From: an uncultured Clostridia bacterium
Lineage (GTDB): Bacteria > Bacillota > Clostridia > Lutisporales > Lutisporaceae
Direction: 5' to 3'
DNA: 48,750 nucleotides
Assembly: GCA_937930535.1 (NCBI GenBank)
Contig: CALGKJ010000049.1
Span: forward strand, 1 to 48,750
Below are positions 32,783 through 42,457 of this stretch, piece by piece; the stretch's first letter is position 1; each line of letters starts with the position of its first letter. A program made the position numbers and the translations under genes. The notes beneath the pieces are model-generated. The model was not told the origin of the DNA. It saw only the letters and a program-made list of their open reading frames with translations, and searched no databases.

Positions 32783-35524
32783 TTATTTTAGTGCCTCTAA
32801 TATGCGGGATATTTCCTCTATCCTTTCCGATAACCTTAATTCCCTGTCATCCACAAAGCTGGACTTCATTCCGTAGTCCCTTACCCTGTCAATCCAAGCT
32901 AATGCGTCCTCTCTGGCATATCCCTTTTCTAAAAGTGAATAGAAAATATAAGACAGCTCATTACTTACGTTAGTATTAAACACCGAGGGGTCATCAGAGT
33001 TAATGGTAACTATTACGCCACCCTCTACGTTAGCATCTCCATTTAGTCCTCTGCTGTTTAGCCTGTATACATAATGCTCATATATATTGTCTATTTCACC
33101 TATTGCAGTATTTGAAGTCGGGTTTGTTTCTACTACGATTCCTTCTCTGCTTATTTTAGTTGTAACTATCTGCTGTATAAATTCAAGCAGGGCTTTATCT
33201 TCTCTTTTGATTTCTAGCTGTATGGGTTCTAACATTCTTTCAAGATAACACTTGCAATGCTGTGCATGGGTCAACTTTTCTTCATTCCATATGATTTTGT
33301 CTTGGGAATTTGCATTTATACAAAAAATCTCTCTTATGCAACTTTTATCTACATTTACATCTATGGATTTATATTTATCTACTATTTCAAACACCTTAAA
33401 CTTATTCCTATACGCTTCCCAAAGATTGTATACAGTTATGCCCTCCATTGCTATATATATCTTTTTTGCCTGCTCCATTATACTCCGCTCCAGATATTCT
33501 ACATCAAAGCCGTCAAAGCTTTTGCCATATTTATATAGTCCCCAAAGCCATAAAAGGTTTTCCAGATGCTCCAGTCGAGGTAATATTATTACTCTATTGT
33601 TGTCAATCCATCTCTCTACATCTGCCCCCAAGGCTATTCCATGCCCTATTCTGTCACCTGCATGAAATTTAAAATGTTCTATTACTTCATCTATCCTCCT
33701 TAACCCTGTAAGCAAATGTCGGTAGTCTTCTCCCGAATGGAAAGTAAAGCCCAGATGCTTTATAGGCATATCCGTATTTAAGTTTATAAGCTTATTAGTA
33801 TTACTATTTCGTATTTCTTCATATATCGGTGCGAAAACCCAAGGCTCAGTATTATTTTCAAGGCTTGCGGCATCTATGCCTACAATGTACTCTGATAGAT
33901 ATGGTATAGTCTCCCTAAGCTCATTAATAGCCGCTGCCTGCTGTTTATACTGGTTTTGAAGCTCTCTGAAATAAAGCTCATTATTATTTGTATTGTTATA
34001 ATTCTGCCAGCACTTGTCAGAGCCTTGTTCATCAAGTGCTTTTATAAAGTGAAATACTATTCCTATAGTTGGTGTTGTGCTATGTTTTATGTATACATTA
34101 TCAAATCTTTCTCTTTCTTCTTCTAATAGCTCTTTATATACTTGAAAAAAGGCTCGCAGAATTTTTTTTATATACTTTTTAGTTTTATTTTTACTCTTAT
34201 CCATTCCAGGGGAAGTTCTTAACTCCAACTTTTTTAAATTTTTATTCTGCATCTGATTCTTAATAATCATTTTCCAGAAGTCAACATCACTGCTGTAATC
34301 TACTTCTGTCGATCTGTAATAGTAGTTCTGAAAATTATCCAATCCCCTTATTAGATTACCTTGCACATCACATTGGAATACTTCATTTTTTACCCTGATA
34401 TACTGCCAGAATACTTTACTAAAGAATATGTCCTGCCCATTAGCCTTCATGTATCTTAAAGCCTTAAACAGCAGTATATTTTCAGCCACTGTATCTATTG
34501 CTTTGTAGGGTTTAAAAATGTGAGAGATTATATCCTTTCTTAGGGGTTCATCCCCTTCCTCCTCCATTATTCCAAGCTCTCTCTTTATATCCTGAAATCT
34601 ATTAAGGATATTACCTAGCTCCACTTCTTTGCCATGATATATAAAGTCTATTAAATCATATACATACTTACCAGTTGGCGAGGGTTCCTCATATTCATCA
34701 TCCTGATTTTTTTCAACGCATTTAAGTTTTTTTACATAGTCCTTGTAAAAATCCTGATTATCACTATTGTTCTGAAGATAATCAGCCATTACCATTCTTA
34801 CAAGTGCCATCACCATTACATATTTATGTAAGTCCTTATGCTTGTCTATTATATGATCATTAAAAAGCTCTCGCTTATAATCGTCCTCGTTTTTATCAGT
34901 AAGATTCATTAAATCCTGCCATTTAATATAGAAGTTTATTCCTGCACCAGCATGAAGGTGATTCTCTGCCACTCCCTTTTTTAAAGTATTTTCAAGCTGT
35001 ATATCTGCCAGCATAAGCTGTGAGTAGTAGCCCTTGAGAAATCTCTCATCTTCCATCTCATTATCCAATAAATAGGACACAGCAAGTAAGTCTGTAGTAA
35101 ACATACGGTTAAAGGAGTTCCAGAGTGCTACTTTATTTATGCCCTTGTATGGACCAAATAGCTCCTCTTCCGCTTCACTTTCCCAGTATTTTAAGGCAAC
35201 ACTGCCGTTTCTATGGGTTATGAATGCCTTTGAAAGCCGACTAATAATTTCTAAGTAATATCCAGATATACTGTTGGTTTTTTTATAATATTCATCAAGT
35301 TTTTTATGCGGGTAGAACTTTGATATCAGCAGATTTACTTGGTCAAGATTGTATATTCGTTGGGATTTATGTACGATAGTATGTATTTTCTTAAAATGAG
35401 GTTTTCGGTCTTTCTCCTTATCGGTATCAGCTATACATTCCAGATAATCTTCGAAGTAGAATTTAAACTCTGTAAAGGGTAGGGTACACAGCTTAACGGT
35501 TAAATCCATTTTGTTTCTAAACAC
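32783..35524 (-). CDS. rdrB: RADAR defence protein RdrB (adenosine deaminase)
   Basis: A 913-residue protein with the metal-binding and catalytic motifs of adenosine deaminases: HLH at 189-191, FHSGED at 595-600, HAGDRIGHG at 621-629 and SDDPSVF at 843-849. The size, the large insertions between the motifs and the position directly after a giant ATPase gene identify it as RdrB. In RADAR systems RdrB works with RdrA to deaminate adenosine or ATP, or adenosine in RNA, during phage infection, arresting growth. The start is a GTG with an AGGTG site 7 bp upstream. It begins 10 bp after rdrA and is the last gene of the unit, followed by a terminator. Confidence 0.9.
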   Translation of the reverse strand: MFRNKMDLTVKLCTLPFTEFKFYFEDYLECIADTDKEKDRKPHFKKIHTIVHKSQRIYNLDQVNLLISKFYPHKKLDEYYKKTNSISGYYLEIISRLSKAFITHRNGSVALKYWESEAEEELFGPYKGINKVALWNSFNRMFTTDLLAVSYLLDNEMEDERFLKGYYSQLMLADIQLENTLKKGVAENHLHAGAGINFYIKWQDLMNLTDKNEDDYKRELFNDHIIDKHKDLHKYVMVMALVRMVMADYLQNNSDNQDFYKDYVKKLKCVEKNQDDEYEEPSPTGKYVYDLIDFIYHGKEVELGNILNRFQDIKRELGIMEEEGDEPLRKDIISHIFKPYKAIDTVAENILLFKALRYMKANGQDIFFSKVFWQYIRVKNEVFQCDVQGNLIRGLDNFQNYYYRSTEVDYSSDVDFWKMIIKNQMQNKNLKKLELRTSPGMDKSKNKTKKYIKKILRAFFQVYKELLEEERERFDNVYIKHSTTPTIGIVFHFIKALDEQGSDKCWQNYNNTNNNELYFRELQNQYKQQAAAINELRETIPYLSEYIVGIDAASLENNTEPWVFAPIYEEIRNSNTNKLINLNTDMPIKHLGFTFHSGEDYRHLLTGLRRIDEVIEHFKFHAGDRIGHGIALGADVERWIDNNRVIILPRLEHLENLLWLWGLYKYGKSFDGFDVEYLERSIMEQAKKIYIAMEGITVYNLWEAYRNKFKVFEIVDKYKSIDVNVDKSCIREIFCINANSQDKIIWNEEKLTHAQHCKCYLERMLEPIQLEIKREDKALLEFIQQIVTTKISREGIVVETNPTSNTAIGEIDNIYEHYVYRLNSRGLNGDANVEGGVIVTINSDDPSVFNTNVSNELSYIFYSLLEKGYAREDALAWIDRVRDYGMKSSFVDDRELRLSERIEEISRILEALK

Positions 35525-35534
35525 TGTATTTCAC

Positions 35535-38500
35535 CTACTTGCTTTCATCTCTGTATTCATGTAAGTAGCTTTGTAGCAATGTATTTTTCCCATGCTCCAG
35601 CAAATCCTGCTTTAAATCCTTAAATAATTTGTAGAAGCCCTCATCAACTTTCATATTAGAAATCTCAATCATTGCCGATACTAATATATGTCCTACTGAT
35701 ATTTTTTCTAACTGGTTTCTCAATATGATCTTTTGTACTTTATAATCGTAATAATCAAAGCATGATTTTAATTTTTCTTCTATATCCCAAAGTTCTTCTT
35801 CACCTATCTCATTTTTTTTAGATTTTGGAGATTTAATATTATCATCATCTTCTTCAAACAATAAATGTGCATTTTTTCTTGCAAACACAATATCGTCAAT
35901 TATCTTTTCTAAATCAGCAGCCTTAATAATGTTATTTTTTGTTTTTAATATTATTGTAATATCCGGCACTATCCCTATATATTTTTCTAATTCTCTAAAT
36001 ATCTCTATATCAATTATTACTTCATAGTTTAGTTGTAAGTATTTAATCTTAATATCACTAATTATATAATTATGAAAGTCAAATAATTGATTTAGGGCAG
36101 GTATATCCTTTTTATTATCTAGCATATATTTGAAATATCTATTATTATTAATTTGCACAAAAACTGATAACTCTGAAAATTTACGTATTTTACTTTCAAT
36201 TATTGGCTTCTTATCTTCCAAAGTACTCAGCTCATTTATAAATTCATTAGTATTTTCAAAGTCATTACCTTGTTTATATGCCACCAAATTAGCTATTAGT
36301 TTCACAAGTTCTGTATCAAAGTCCATTAAATCACTGTATGTTTCTAATTTTTTTACAGTGCTATACATATCACCTAATATTGAATTTATTTCATCAATTA
36401 CTTTATTAATTGACTTATGTAAATCATTAATCATTTCTATAAGCATGTAGTGCTCTGCTATAGTTCTAGAAATGTTATATATTTCTTTTAAATCTTGTAG
36501 ATATAGCATACTATCAAAATATTCTTTCAGCGTATCTTCCATACGACCGCTGATACTTGTTTTTAGTTTTAAGATATAACCTTTATTATTTTTGCTACAA
36601 AAACTATCAAACACTTTCTCATATACTTCAGGGAGGTTCTTTCGTTTTAAGTAGTCGGATATGTTTTGTTCATAATGATAATGCTTATAATTCTCATCTT
36701 CTACTCCATCTTCAAAGTCATAAGATATAATTCGATTTCTCATAGCATCATTCCAAAGGGATTTTCTATTAGGATAATTAACCTCTGTGTCAATAGCACT
36801 TATAATTTTTTCTAGATCGCCGTTTTTAAAAAATAATTCATACAAATCCTCTTCAGAAACAATTCGACTAATACTATCTTCGAAATCAACTTCACTATAT
36901 TCACTAATATTTTCTATGCCAAATATCTGTAGTAGTAAATTAGTGTCTCGAGTCTCAATCATTTCTTTACTTTCATCATAGAATCTAAGTTTCTCGATTA
37001 TTGAATCTAATTTAAGGAGATAACTATAAATTTTTGAGTATTTACTTCTCTCATCAATTATACCGTCTAGATCCATGCCATTACTTATTCTTACATTCTT
37101 TATGTATTCTTCAAATTTCTTAGATATATTTTTGCTAATTTCTAAACCAGCAGAATTTTCTTCTTGATTATATATACTTTTATCAATATACTTACTCAAA
37201 TCTGACTCCTGTATAATGCTTGATATAACTTCCTTATGATGACTTTGTATATTTTCAATTTCATATTTATTATAAAGCTTTTTAATTAGTTCGTTTTTCT
37301 TTATTTTTAGTATTAATCGTTCTCCTCCAGCATGCTTCATAATAATATCTATTTTATGCCTTACCCATTCATAATCCTCTAAAGCAATGTCGTGCATAAA
37401 GCTTACAAAATCCTCCTTGTCTCCAGTTAACTTTAAAAGCTGTTCAAAATATATTTTTATATAGTGCTTCTTGTCTTCAGAATCAAGCAGGTTTGAGTAT
37501 TTTGTATTTTTCCCCTCAGTAATCAACTCATGCAGCTTAAGAAGCCATTTTACTGCATTATGATTATTTTCTATTCTAGGATACATTGAAAATTTATTTT
37601 GATACCTCTTAAGAATATTGTATAGTATGCTTTTGCCATGCACTTTTCCCCAATCATTAGGACAAATATTATAAATAATACATTCAAAAAAATGTGCCAA
37701 TATGCAAATTGTTATATAATCATCCTTCAACTTCTGTTCATCATTACCAGTAATGTGTTCCATATTTATGCTTTCTTCAAAAAAGTTTAATAAATAATCA
37801 TATCCTATAAAAGACTTATCAAGTTTTTCCTTATCTATATTTATAACTTGGTTTATTCTGTCCTTATATAAACTTAGTGTAGATGACGAATCAACTATGG
37901 TATTAAGAAGCTGCCTTAACTCTAAGCCATTCCAATTTTCATAAATTGTCTTTTTATTTTTTTGCTTTTGAATGTCCTTAACCTTTGTATGTAAATATTG
38001 ATATACATTCATCAAACCCCTTGGATTGTCTGGAAAAATCTTAAAGAATGAATATATTATATTGTCTTTTTGCTCGTTGATTTTATTAGGTTTTACTCTA
38101 ACTCCTCTACTAGATTTAGTCACTACACCTGTTTTAGGCGGTAATATCATAAAGTTACTATTATCATCCTTAACAAAACTCACTTTTAAAAGCTCATAAA
38201 AAGTATAATGCTTCTCGTTCTCCGATTGTGTTCTGTTATCCGCTTCTGTAGTATATGTAAATTCAGCTTTCATTTTATCAGTATATACTGGCAGTATGTA
38301 TCTATACGCAGGTGGCATCATTTTAATAAGATAATCCCGAGCAAGCTGCTTTCTTAAATCCAATGCAGATTCTTCTCCAGATAATAAGTAGCTTTCTTTC
38401 ATCCCATTGTTTATTAGCCCATCCTTTTTCAGGATATCTATTGTTAGAGTCTCCGAGAACATTTTATAGTCTCCACACATAAAAACAACTATATTGGGAT

Positions 38501-39380
38501 ATGAAAGATACCGCATAGCTGTATTAAGCACCTCAAAGCATCTTTGTGTGCTTATATCTACGTCATCAAAGAATACAAATAACAAAGGTTCTATGCTCAT
38601 ACCGTTAATTTTTCTTTTTACAAACAGCAATTCATCCCAAAATTCCTGAAATTTTGTCATTAGCTGCTGGTCACTGGTTAAGGCTTGACTTTTTCCTTCA
38701 ACATATTCGTTTATTCCAGAATAAGTATCCTTCAAGATTTCACTGTATTCTTTTGTTCTTTTGGCATATGCTGTTTGCAGGTCTTCAAATCTAGTCTTGA
38801 ATGTTTTATCCTTAAATTTTCTACAAGTATCAAAATATTTGTCCATTTCATTATCGTGGGATAGTTTAGTTGCATGAAGCTTTACTTGCTTATCAAGCTC
38901 AATAACAACGTCCCCTAAATAACCAATTAGCCAACCCAATACATCACTTGTGTTTTCCATATCCTCCGGTACTATTACAGGCAAAAACATATCTTTATTG
39001 TTTACATTACATTTATTTTCTTGCTCCCCATCTTCTTTACTGCCAAACTCATCAGTCATAAGCATGTATTTAAGGGTCATTAGCACAGAAGTTTTTCCGA
39101 AGCCTCTATCCCCTAAGATAGAGAATATATTATTATAGTGCTTGTTAAACTCTCGTTCGCTTAAAAGCTTATTCCGTTTATTATCACCATCTTTATTTTT
39201 CATCAAAACGTTAAACTCTTTAGCCACATCTCTAATTACGTCTATTTGGTTGAAAATATTTTCATAGTTATCCAGTCTTTTTTTTAGTTCCTCTTTACTA
39301 AGGATTCTTGCACCTATTCTTACATCATTTCTGCTATTTAATGCCTCTAATTTATCTTTTTCATTATTTGTTTGCGTCAA
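35535..39380 (-). CDS. rdrA: RADAR defence protein RdrA (large P-loop ATPase)
   Basis: A protein of about 1281 residues if it starts at the TTG at 39380, which has a GGGGGG ribosome-binding site; the frame is open to 39431. Near the N-terminus is Walker A GDRGFGKTS, and Walker B is LLFVFFDDVD. After the ATPase domain the rest is mostly helical, charged and without recognisable motifs. RdrA forms oligomeric rings that act together with RdrB in RADAR immunity. The gene lies between the membrane-protein gene (25 bp upstream) and rdrB (10 bp downstream), so the three form one operon. It seems longer than the RdrA proteins I know, mainly in the C-terminal part; that comparison is from memory. Confidence 0.87.
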   Translation of the reverse strand: MTQTNNEKDKLEALNSRNDVRIGARILSKEELKKRLDNYENIFNQIDVIRDVAKEFNVLMKNKDGDNKRNKLLSEREFNKHYNNIFSILGDRGFGKTSVLMTLKYMLMTDEFGSKEDGEQENKCNVNNKDMFLPVIVPEDMENTSDVLGWLIGYLGDVVIELDKQVKLHATKLSHDNEMDKYFDTCRKFKDKTFKTRFEDLQTAYAKRTKEYSEILKDTYSGINEYVEGKSQALTSDQQLMTKFQEFWDELLFVKRKINGMSIEPLLFVFFDDVDISTQRCFEVLNTAMRYLSYPNIVVFMCGDYKMFSETLTIDILKKDGLINNGMKESYLLSGEESALDLRKQLARDYLIKMMPPAYRYILPVYTDKMKAEFTYTTEADNRTQSENEKHYTFYELLKVSFVKDDNSNFMILPPKTGVVTKSSRGVRVKPNKINEQKDNIIYSFFKIFPDNPRGLMNVYQYLHTKVKDIQKQKNKKTIYENWNGLELRQLLNTIVDSSSTLSLYKDRINQVINIDKEKLDKSFIGYDYLLNFFEESINMEHITGNDEQKLKDDYITICILAHFFECIIYNICPNDWGKVHGKSILYNILKRYQNKFSMYPRIENNHNAVKWLLKLHELITEGKNTKYSNLLDSEDKKHYIKIYFEQLLKLTGDKEDFVSFMHDIALEDYEWVRHKIDIIMKHAGGERLILKIKKNELIKKLYNKYEIENIQSHHKEVISSIIQESDLSKYIDKSIYNQEENSAGLEISKNISKKFEEYIKNVRISNGMDLDGIIDERSKYSKIYSYLLKLDSIIEKLRFYDESKEMIETRDTNLLLQIFGIENISEYSEVDFEDSISRIVSEEDLYELFFKNGDLEKIISAIDTEVNYPNRKSLWNDAMRNRIISYDFEDGVEDENYKHYHYEQNISDYLKRKNLPEVYEKVFDSFCSKNNKGYILKLKTSISGRMEDTLKEYFDSMLYLQDLKEIYNISRTIAEHYMLIEMINDLHKSINKVIDEINSILGDMYSTVKKLETYSDLMDFDTELVKLIANLVAYKQGNDFENTNEFINELSTLEDKKPIIESKIRKFSELSVFVQINNNRYFKYMLDNKKDIPALNQLFDFHNYIISDIKIKYLQLNYEVIIDIEIFRELEKYIGIVPDITIILKTKNNIIKAADLEKIIDDIVFARKNAHLLFEEDDDNIKSPKSKKNEIGEEELWDIEEKLKSCFDYYDYKVQKIILRNQLEKISVGHILVSAMIEISNMKVDEGFYKLFKDLKQDLLEHGKNTLLQSYLHEYRDESK

Positions 39381-39405
39381 CAGATATCCCCCCATCTTTA
39401 CTAAT

Positions 39406-40101
39406 TTATTTTGAATATTCCTTATCTGCATATACAGATATGATTTCCTCCATTTGATATTCCTGATAGCGGTCAGCTTCCCTAAAACAGCCTTTTATAA
39501 CAATATAGGCTGTGATTACTAAAAGCATAAAATATATAATGCACTTTGCTTTCATACCAATAGTTACATATATATATCTATTTAATACAATTGCCCAAAT
39601 AAATGCCGCAACTGCAAGCCCATCAAATGTTGCTGCCATCATCCAATATCTGCTTAGTAGTGCATAACAAGCTTTTCGCCCTTCCTCATTTCTTAACCCA
39701 GCCCATAGTTTACCATATAGTTTCCATGTGGTTCTATTATTTGCTCTATGTCTATCCAAATACGCCTTATAAGGTTCAATTTGCCTTAATCCATGTGCCT
39801 CTATTGCTTTTATAAAAATATCATCGAAATTTCTATATTGCCTCATACTGCTATACCTCTTCTGAAACTGCCGCCCCAAAGCAAAGCATATAAGCCCCAA
39901 CACATAGCAAGTTAATACAACAGCTATTATCCTGGATGCTCCTTGAATATCAGGCAAATCTCTTCCCTCCACATATACAAACCAGAATAGTAAAGCTCCA
40001 AAGCAGGTAAAGCCAGAGATAAAAAAGGATAAATCAAAAATATTTAAAAACTCTGTTAGCTTGTCAAAAACCCCTTTTATTCCTTCAAATGCTTCATCCA
40101 T
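39406..40101 (-). CDS. RADAR-associated membrane protein
   Basis: A 231-residue protein from the ATG at 40101, chosen because GAGGT precedes it; the open frame extends to 40167 without a good site. Four hydrophobic segments are visible at about residues 24-45, 56-76, 153-174 and 186-204, with a basic cytoplasmic-type loop of about 75 residues in between. RADAR loci often carry an extra membrane protein, either SLATT-type (RdrD) or Csx27-like (RdrC). Position and size fit such a role, but motifs do not decide which family. It is the first gene of the operon. A tiny frame of 12 codons starting near 40160 precedes it. Confidence 0.65.
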   Translation of the reverse strand: MDEAFEGIKGVFDKLTEFLNIFDLSFFISGFTCFGALLFWFVYVEGRDLPDIQGASRIIAVVLTCYVLGLICFALGRQFQKRYSSMRQYRNFDDIFIKAIEAHGLRQIEPYKAYLDRHRANNRTTWKLYGKLWAGLRNEEGRKACYALLSRYWMMAATFDGLAVAAFIWAIVLNRYIYVTIGMKAKCIIYFMLLVITAYIVIKGCFREADRYQEYQMEEIISVYADKEYSK

Positions 40102-40201
40102 AAAAAACACCTCATTAATTAAAATTTCATAATCCATAATTCGCCAAACGATAGCATTTACCTCCAAAATAAAAATATTTTTCCTATAATGCCAAATAAA
40201 A

Positions 40202-40230
40202 AGACTCTCATTTTATCAAAACAAGAGTCT
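40202..40230 (-). terminator. Terminator between the AbiL-type pair and the RADAR operon
   Basis: AGACTCT pairs with AGAGTCT (40202-40208 and 40224-40230), followed in the direction of transcription by TTTTTATTT. It lies 35 bp after the rloB stop codon and separates the two defence units. Confidence 0.75.
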
Positions 40231-40265
40231 ATAATTTATATATTGACTTTTCATAACCATATTAA

Positions 40266-41003
40266 CTATTCCAGATATTTAAGCAAGTCCCCTACCAGCT
40301 CATGAACTCTTGTTGCAGGAGACATTTTAGATGGTATTTTCTCGGTGTACATGCCATAAAGAACTTCAGCCCTTTTTATGGCTTGTTTTACATAGGGATA
40401 CAATATATCAAATATATTGGGCAGATTCTTTTCATATGGAATAAACTCTTTCAATTTTTCTTTATAGTCTTCTCTATGTACATCAGAATACATTGGTATA
40501 AAGTGCAGCAAGAACCATAGCTCTATACATTGATTAGACCATGCAACATGATATTGTGTAGATTCACTACTAAGCGCATCTGCTGCGAACTCAGTATTGT
40601 CAAAGTCATCTTTCGGGAAATCGTCTTTATCATATACCAGCCATACATGGCTATAGTGATTAGGATTTTCTTCAACGTACTTTTTAGCTCGTTCCAGTAA
40701 ATAAATAGTGTTTGTTCCTTCACCCTTTACGTCAATGCTGACCAATGTATTTGAATTATCCCTAACATCAATTCTATTATTATATCTTTCGTTAATCAAT
40801 CTTTTTAAGCCTTCAAAGTAGTTCGGCTCTGTCTTTTTGCCTTCGCAAACTATAAGATAGTATTGAGGTTGAATATTTCTTATGCCCTCTTTTCTCTTTT
40901 TCATTCCATACGCTTTATCTTTCTTTTTAAGTTCACTATGCTTAATATGAATATAAAGCTGCGTCTGCCGAGGGTCACTTACTGAGACTTGCTTTGTTTT
41001 CAT
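40266..41003 (-). CDS. rloB: RloB/AbiLii-like protein
   Basis: A 245-residue protein of the RloB family. It starts with a basic segment, then a CEGKKTEPNYF motif, an acidic WLVYDKDDF motif and NQCIELWFLLHF. The acidic residues resemble a TOPRIM-like nuclease core. RloB proteins are found next to RloA-type ATPases, as here, and the pair corresponds to the AbiL abortive-infection system. It would be the effector. It lies 59 bp after the ATPase gene with a hairpin in the gap and a weak ribosome-binding site, so its translation may be limited. Confidence 0.85.
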   Translation of the reverse strand: MKTKQVSVSDPRQTQLYIHIKHSELKKKDKAYGMKKRKEGIRNIQPQYYLIVCEGKKTEPNYFEGLKRLINERYNNRIDVRDNSNTLVSIDVKGEGTNTIYLLERAKKYVEENPNHYSHVWLVYDKDDFPKDDFDNTEFAADALSSESTQYHVAWSNQCIELWFLLHFIPMYSDVHREDYKEKLKEFIPYEKNLPNIFDILYPYVKQAIKRAEVLYGMYTEKIPSKMSPATRVHELVGDLLKYLE

Positions 41004-41013
41004 TGATTACTGA

Positions 41014-41040
41014 TGTAAAATTGGGTAGACCAACTTTACA
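41014..41040 (-). promoter_or_regulatory. Hairpin in front of rloB
   Basis: TGTAAAGTTGG and CCAATTTTACA form an 11-bp stem with a 5-nt loop, ending about 10 bp before the rloB start codon. It could attenuate transcription or hide the translation start. No T-run follows, so it is not a normal terminator. Confidence 0.45.
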
Positions 41041-41062
41041 TACAGGTTAGGAGGCTTTAAAC

Positions 41063-42280
41063 TCATACTAATTCCTCCCAATTTAACATTCTATGCAAAT
41101 AGGGATCAGCTCCATAGCGACCTTCAAGGTATTGTTTGTCAAAAGTGGCATCCTTTCTTGGTATATTTCCACTTTCATCTCTAAATTCTACCAAAGAGTA
41201 AAGCTCTGATGCCTCCTCTCTGTTTTTAGAAGCAAACCATATTTCGTCTCGTCTAAATATATCCTTTTTCATTGTTGTCAAATCATGTGAAGTAAATATA
41301 AGCTGTGCAGCTTTTGTATTTATTTTTGGATTCTTAAAAGTTTCAATAATATATCTAAGCAGCTTAGGGTGTAGCTTTGCATCCAGCTCATCAACTATCA
41401 TTAATTTCCCATTTAATAAGCAATCAAGTATGTAAGGAACTAAACCAAATAATTTGATTGTACCATTTGATTCTTCTTGCAGCTTTAGCTCTACTTCGAG
41501 ATTGTTGTTAATTTTGTGTTTAGTATATATATTCCATTTATCTTCTGCTTCTTCTTGCAACCTAAAGTCTACTATATCAATATCCATTTCTCGCAGCATT
41601 TTAACTATAGTATCCTTGATTTTTTCATCATCAGTATAAGGGATAATACTTTCCCTTTCAGGATTGCTATAGTTATGAAACTCACATGAATCAAACCATT
41701 GAAAAACTTCATTTATAACAGTAATATTATAGTTTATTTTTAGAAAGGTAATAAAAGGAATAGAGGGACTGATCTCGCTATTTCTTACATCCTTTAATAT
41801 AGTTCCAAGAATTATTTGTTCCTGCTCTCTTTCAAATATACTGGATGGCTTTCTTCCTCCTATAGCTTTCTTATATAAGCTTTCACTCACTATCTTGTCT
41901 TTATATATTGATAAGTTATACTTATATTCGTTCTTATTAGTTCTAAAATATATTTCAAAATGTGTAGGCTTATTTATAGAATCAGCATCGAATTTAAAAG
42001 GCTTATAATCTGTTTTTATTTTTTTATTTTTATAGCTTTCATCATCTTTCAGTATGTAATATGGGCTGATTATCTTATGTGTCAAAAACTTTAACGCTTC
42101 CAGCACAGTAGATTTTCCGCCCCCATTGGGTCCGTATATAACAGCAGTTCTCAGAAAGCGTTTTTCATCCTTGTCAGCAATAACTTTGTCCTCCTGCTCT
42201 GTAACACTTGAAGCTTGCATATCCAGAGTTACTTCATCTCTAAAGGATTTGAAGTTCTCAAATGTAAATTGGCACAGCAT
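41063..42280 (-). CDS. RloA/AbiLi-like ATPase
   Basis: A 405-residue protein from the ATG at 42280, preferred because GGGTGG lies 6 bp upstream; the frame is open to 42310. It has an ABC/SMC-like ATPase fold of the AAA_15/AAA_21 kind: Walker A GPNGGGKST (50-58), Walker B LMIVDELDAKLHP and the switch His in FTSHD. These ATPases sense infection and control a partner toxin. With RloB downstream, the pair is an AbiL-type two-gene defence system. Other AAA_15 systems such as PARIS use a DUF4435 partner, which is not what is seen here. Confidence 0.85.
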   Translation of the reverse strand: MLCQFTFENFKSFRDEVTLDMQASSVTEQEDKVIADKDEKRFLRTAVIYGPNGGGKSTVLEALKFLTHKIISPYYILKDDESYKNKKIKTDYKPFKFDADSINKPTHFEIYFRTNKNEYKYNLSIYKDKIVSESLYKKAIGGRKPSSIFEREQEQIILGTILKDVRNSEISPSIPFITFLKINYNITVINEVFQWFDSCEFHNYSNPERESIIPYTDDEKIKDTIVKMLREMDIDIVDFRLQEEAEDKWNIYTKHKINNNLEVELKLQEESNGTIKLFGLVPYILDCLLNGKLMIVDELDAKLHPKLLRYIIETFKNPKINTKAAQLIFTSHDLTTMKKDIFRRDEIWFASKNREEASELYSLVEFRDESGNIPRKDATFDKQYLEGRYGADPYLHRMLNWEELV

Positions 42281-42399
42281 AGATACCACCCTTTCGCAAA
42301 TAAATCTCAATATATTATATTATACATTAATCTATTTATTTATTCAGCAAGTATATGAGTTTTTTTCTCACACACACCAATTTACCACACAACAAAACA

Positions 42400-42433
42400 G
42401 CCACATATCCCAAATAATCTGAGATACATGGCA
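42400..42433 (-). terminator. Terminator after the small secreted protein gene
   Basis: A 12-bp stem including three G-U pairs (GCCATGTATCTC with GGGATATGTGGC), followed by TGTTTTG in the direction of transcription. It lies 25 bp after the stop codon of the small gene. Confidence 0.6.
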
Positions 42434-42457
42434 GCTTCATAACCAAGCAGTATTTAT

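Noticed and set aside
34000-35524. RdrB as an ordinary housekeeping adenosine deaminase
   Set aside because: It is more than twice the usual length and lies 10 bp from the giant RdrA ATPase gene, so the RADAR reading is much better.
40120-40165. Twelve-codon leader peptide before the RADAR membrane protein
   Set aside because: It has a GGAGG close upstream, but the spacing is short and there is no attenuator-like structure following, so it is not supported as a gene.
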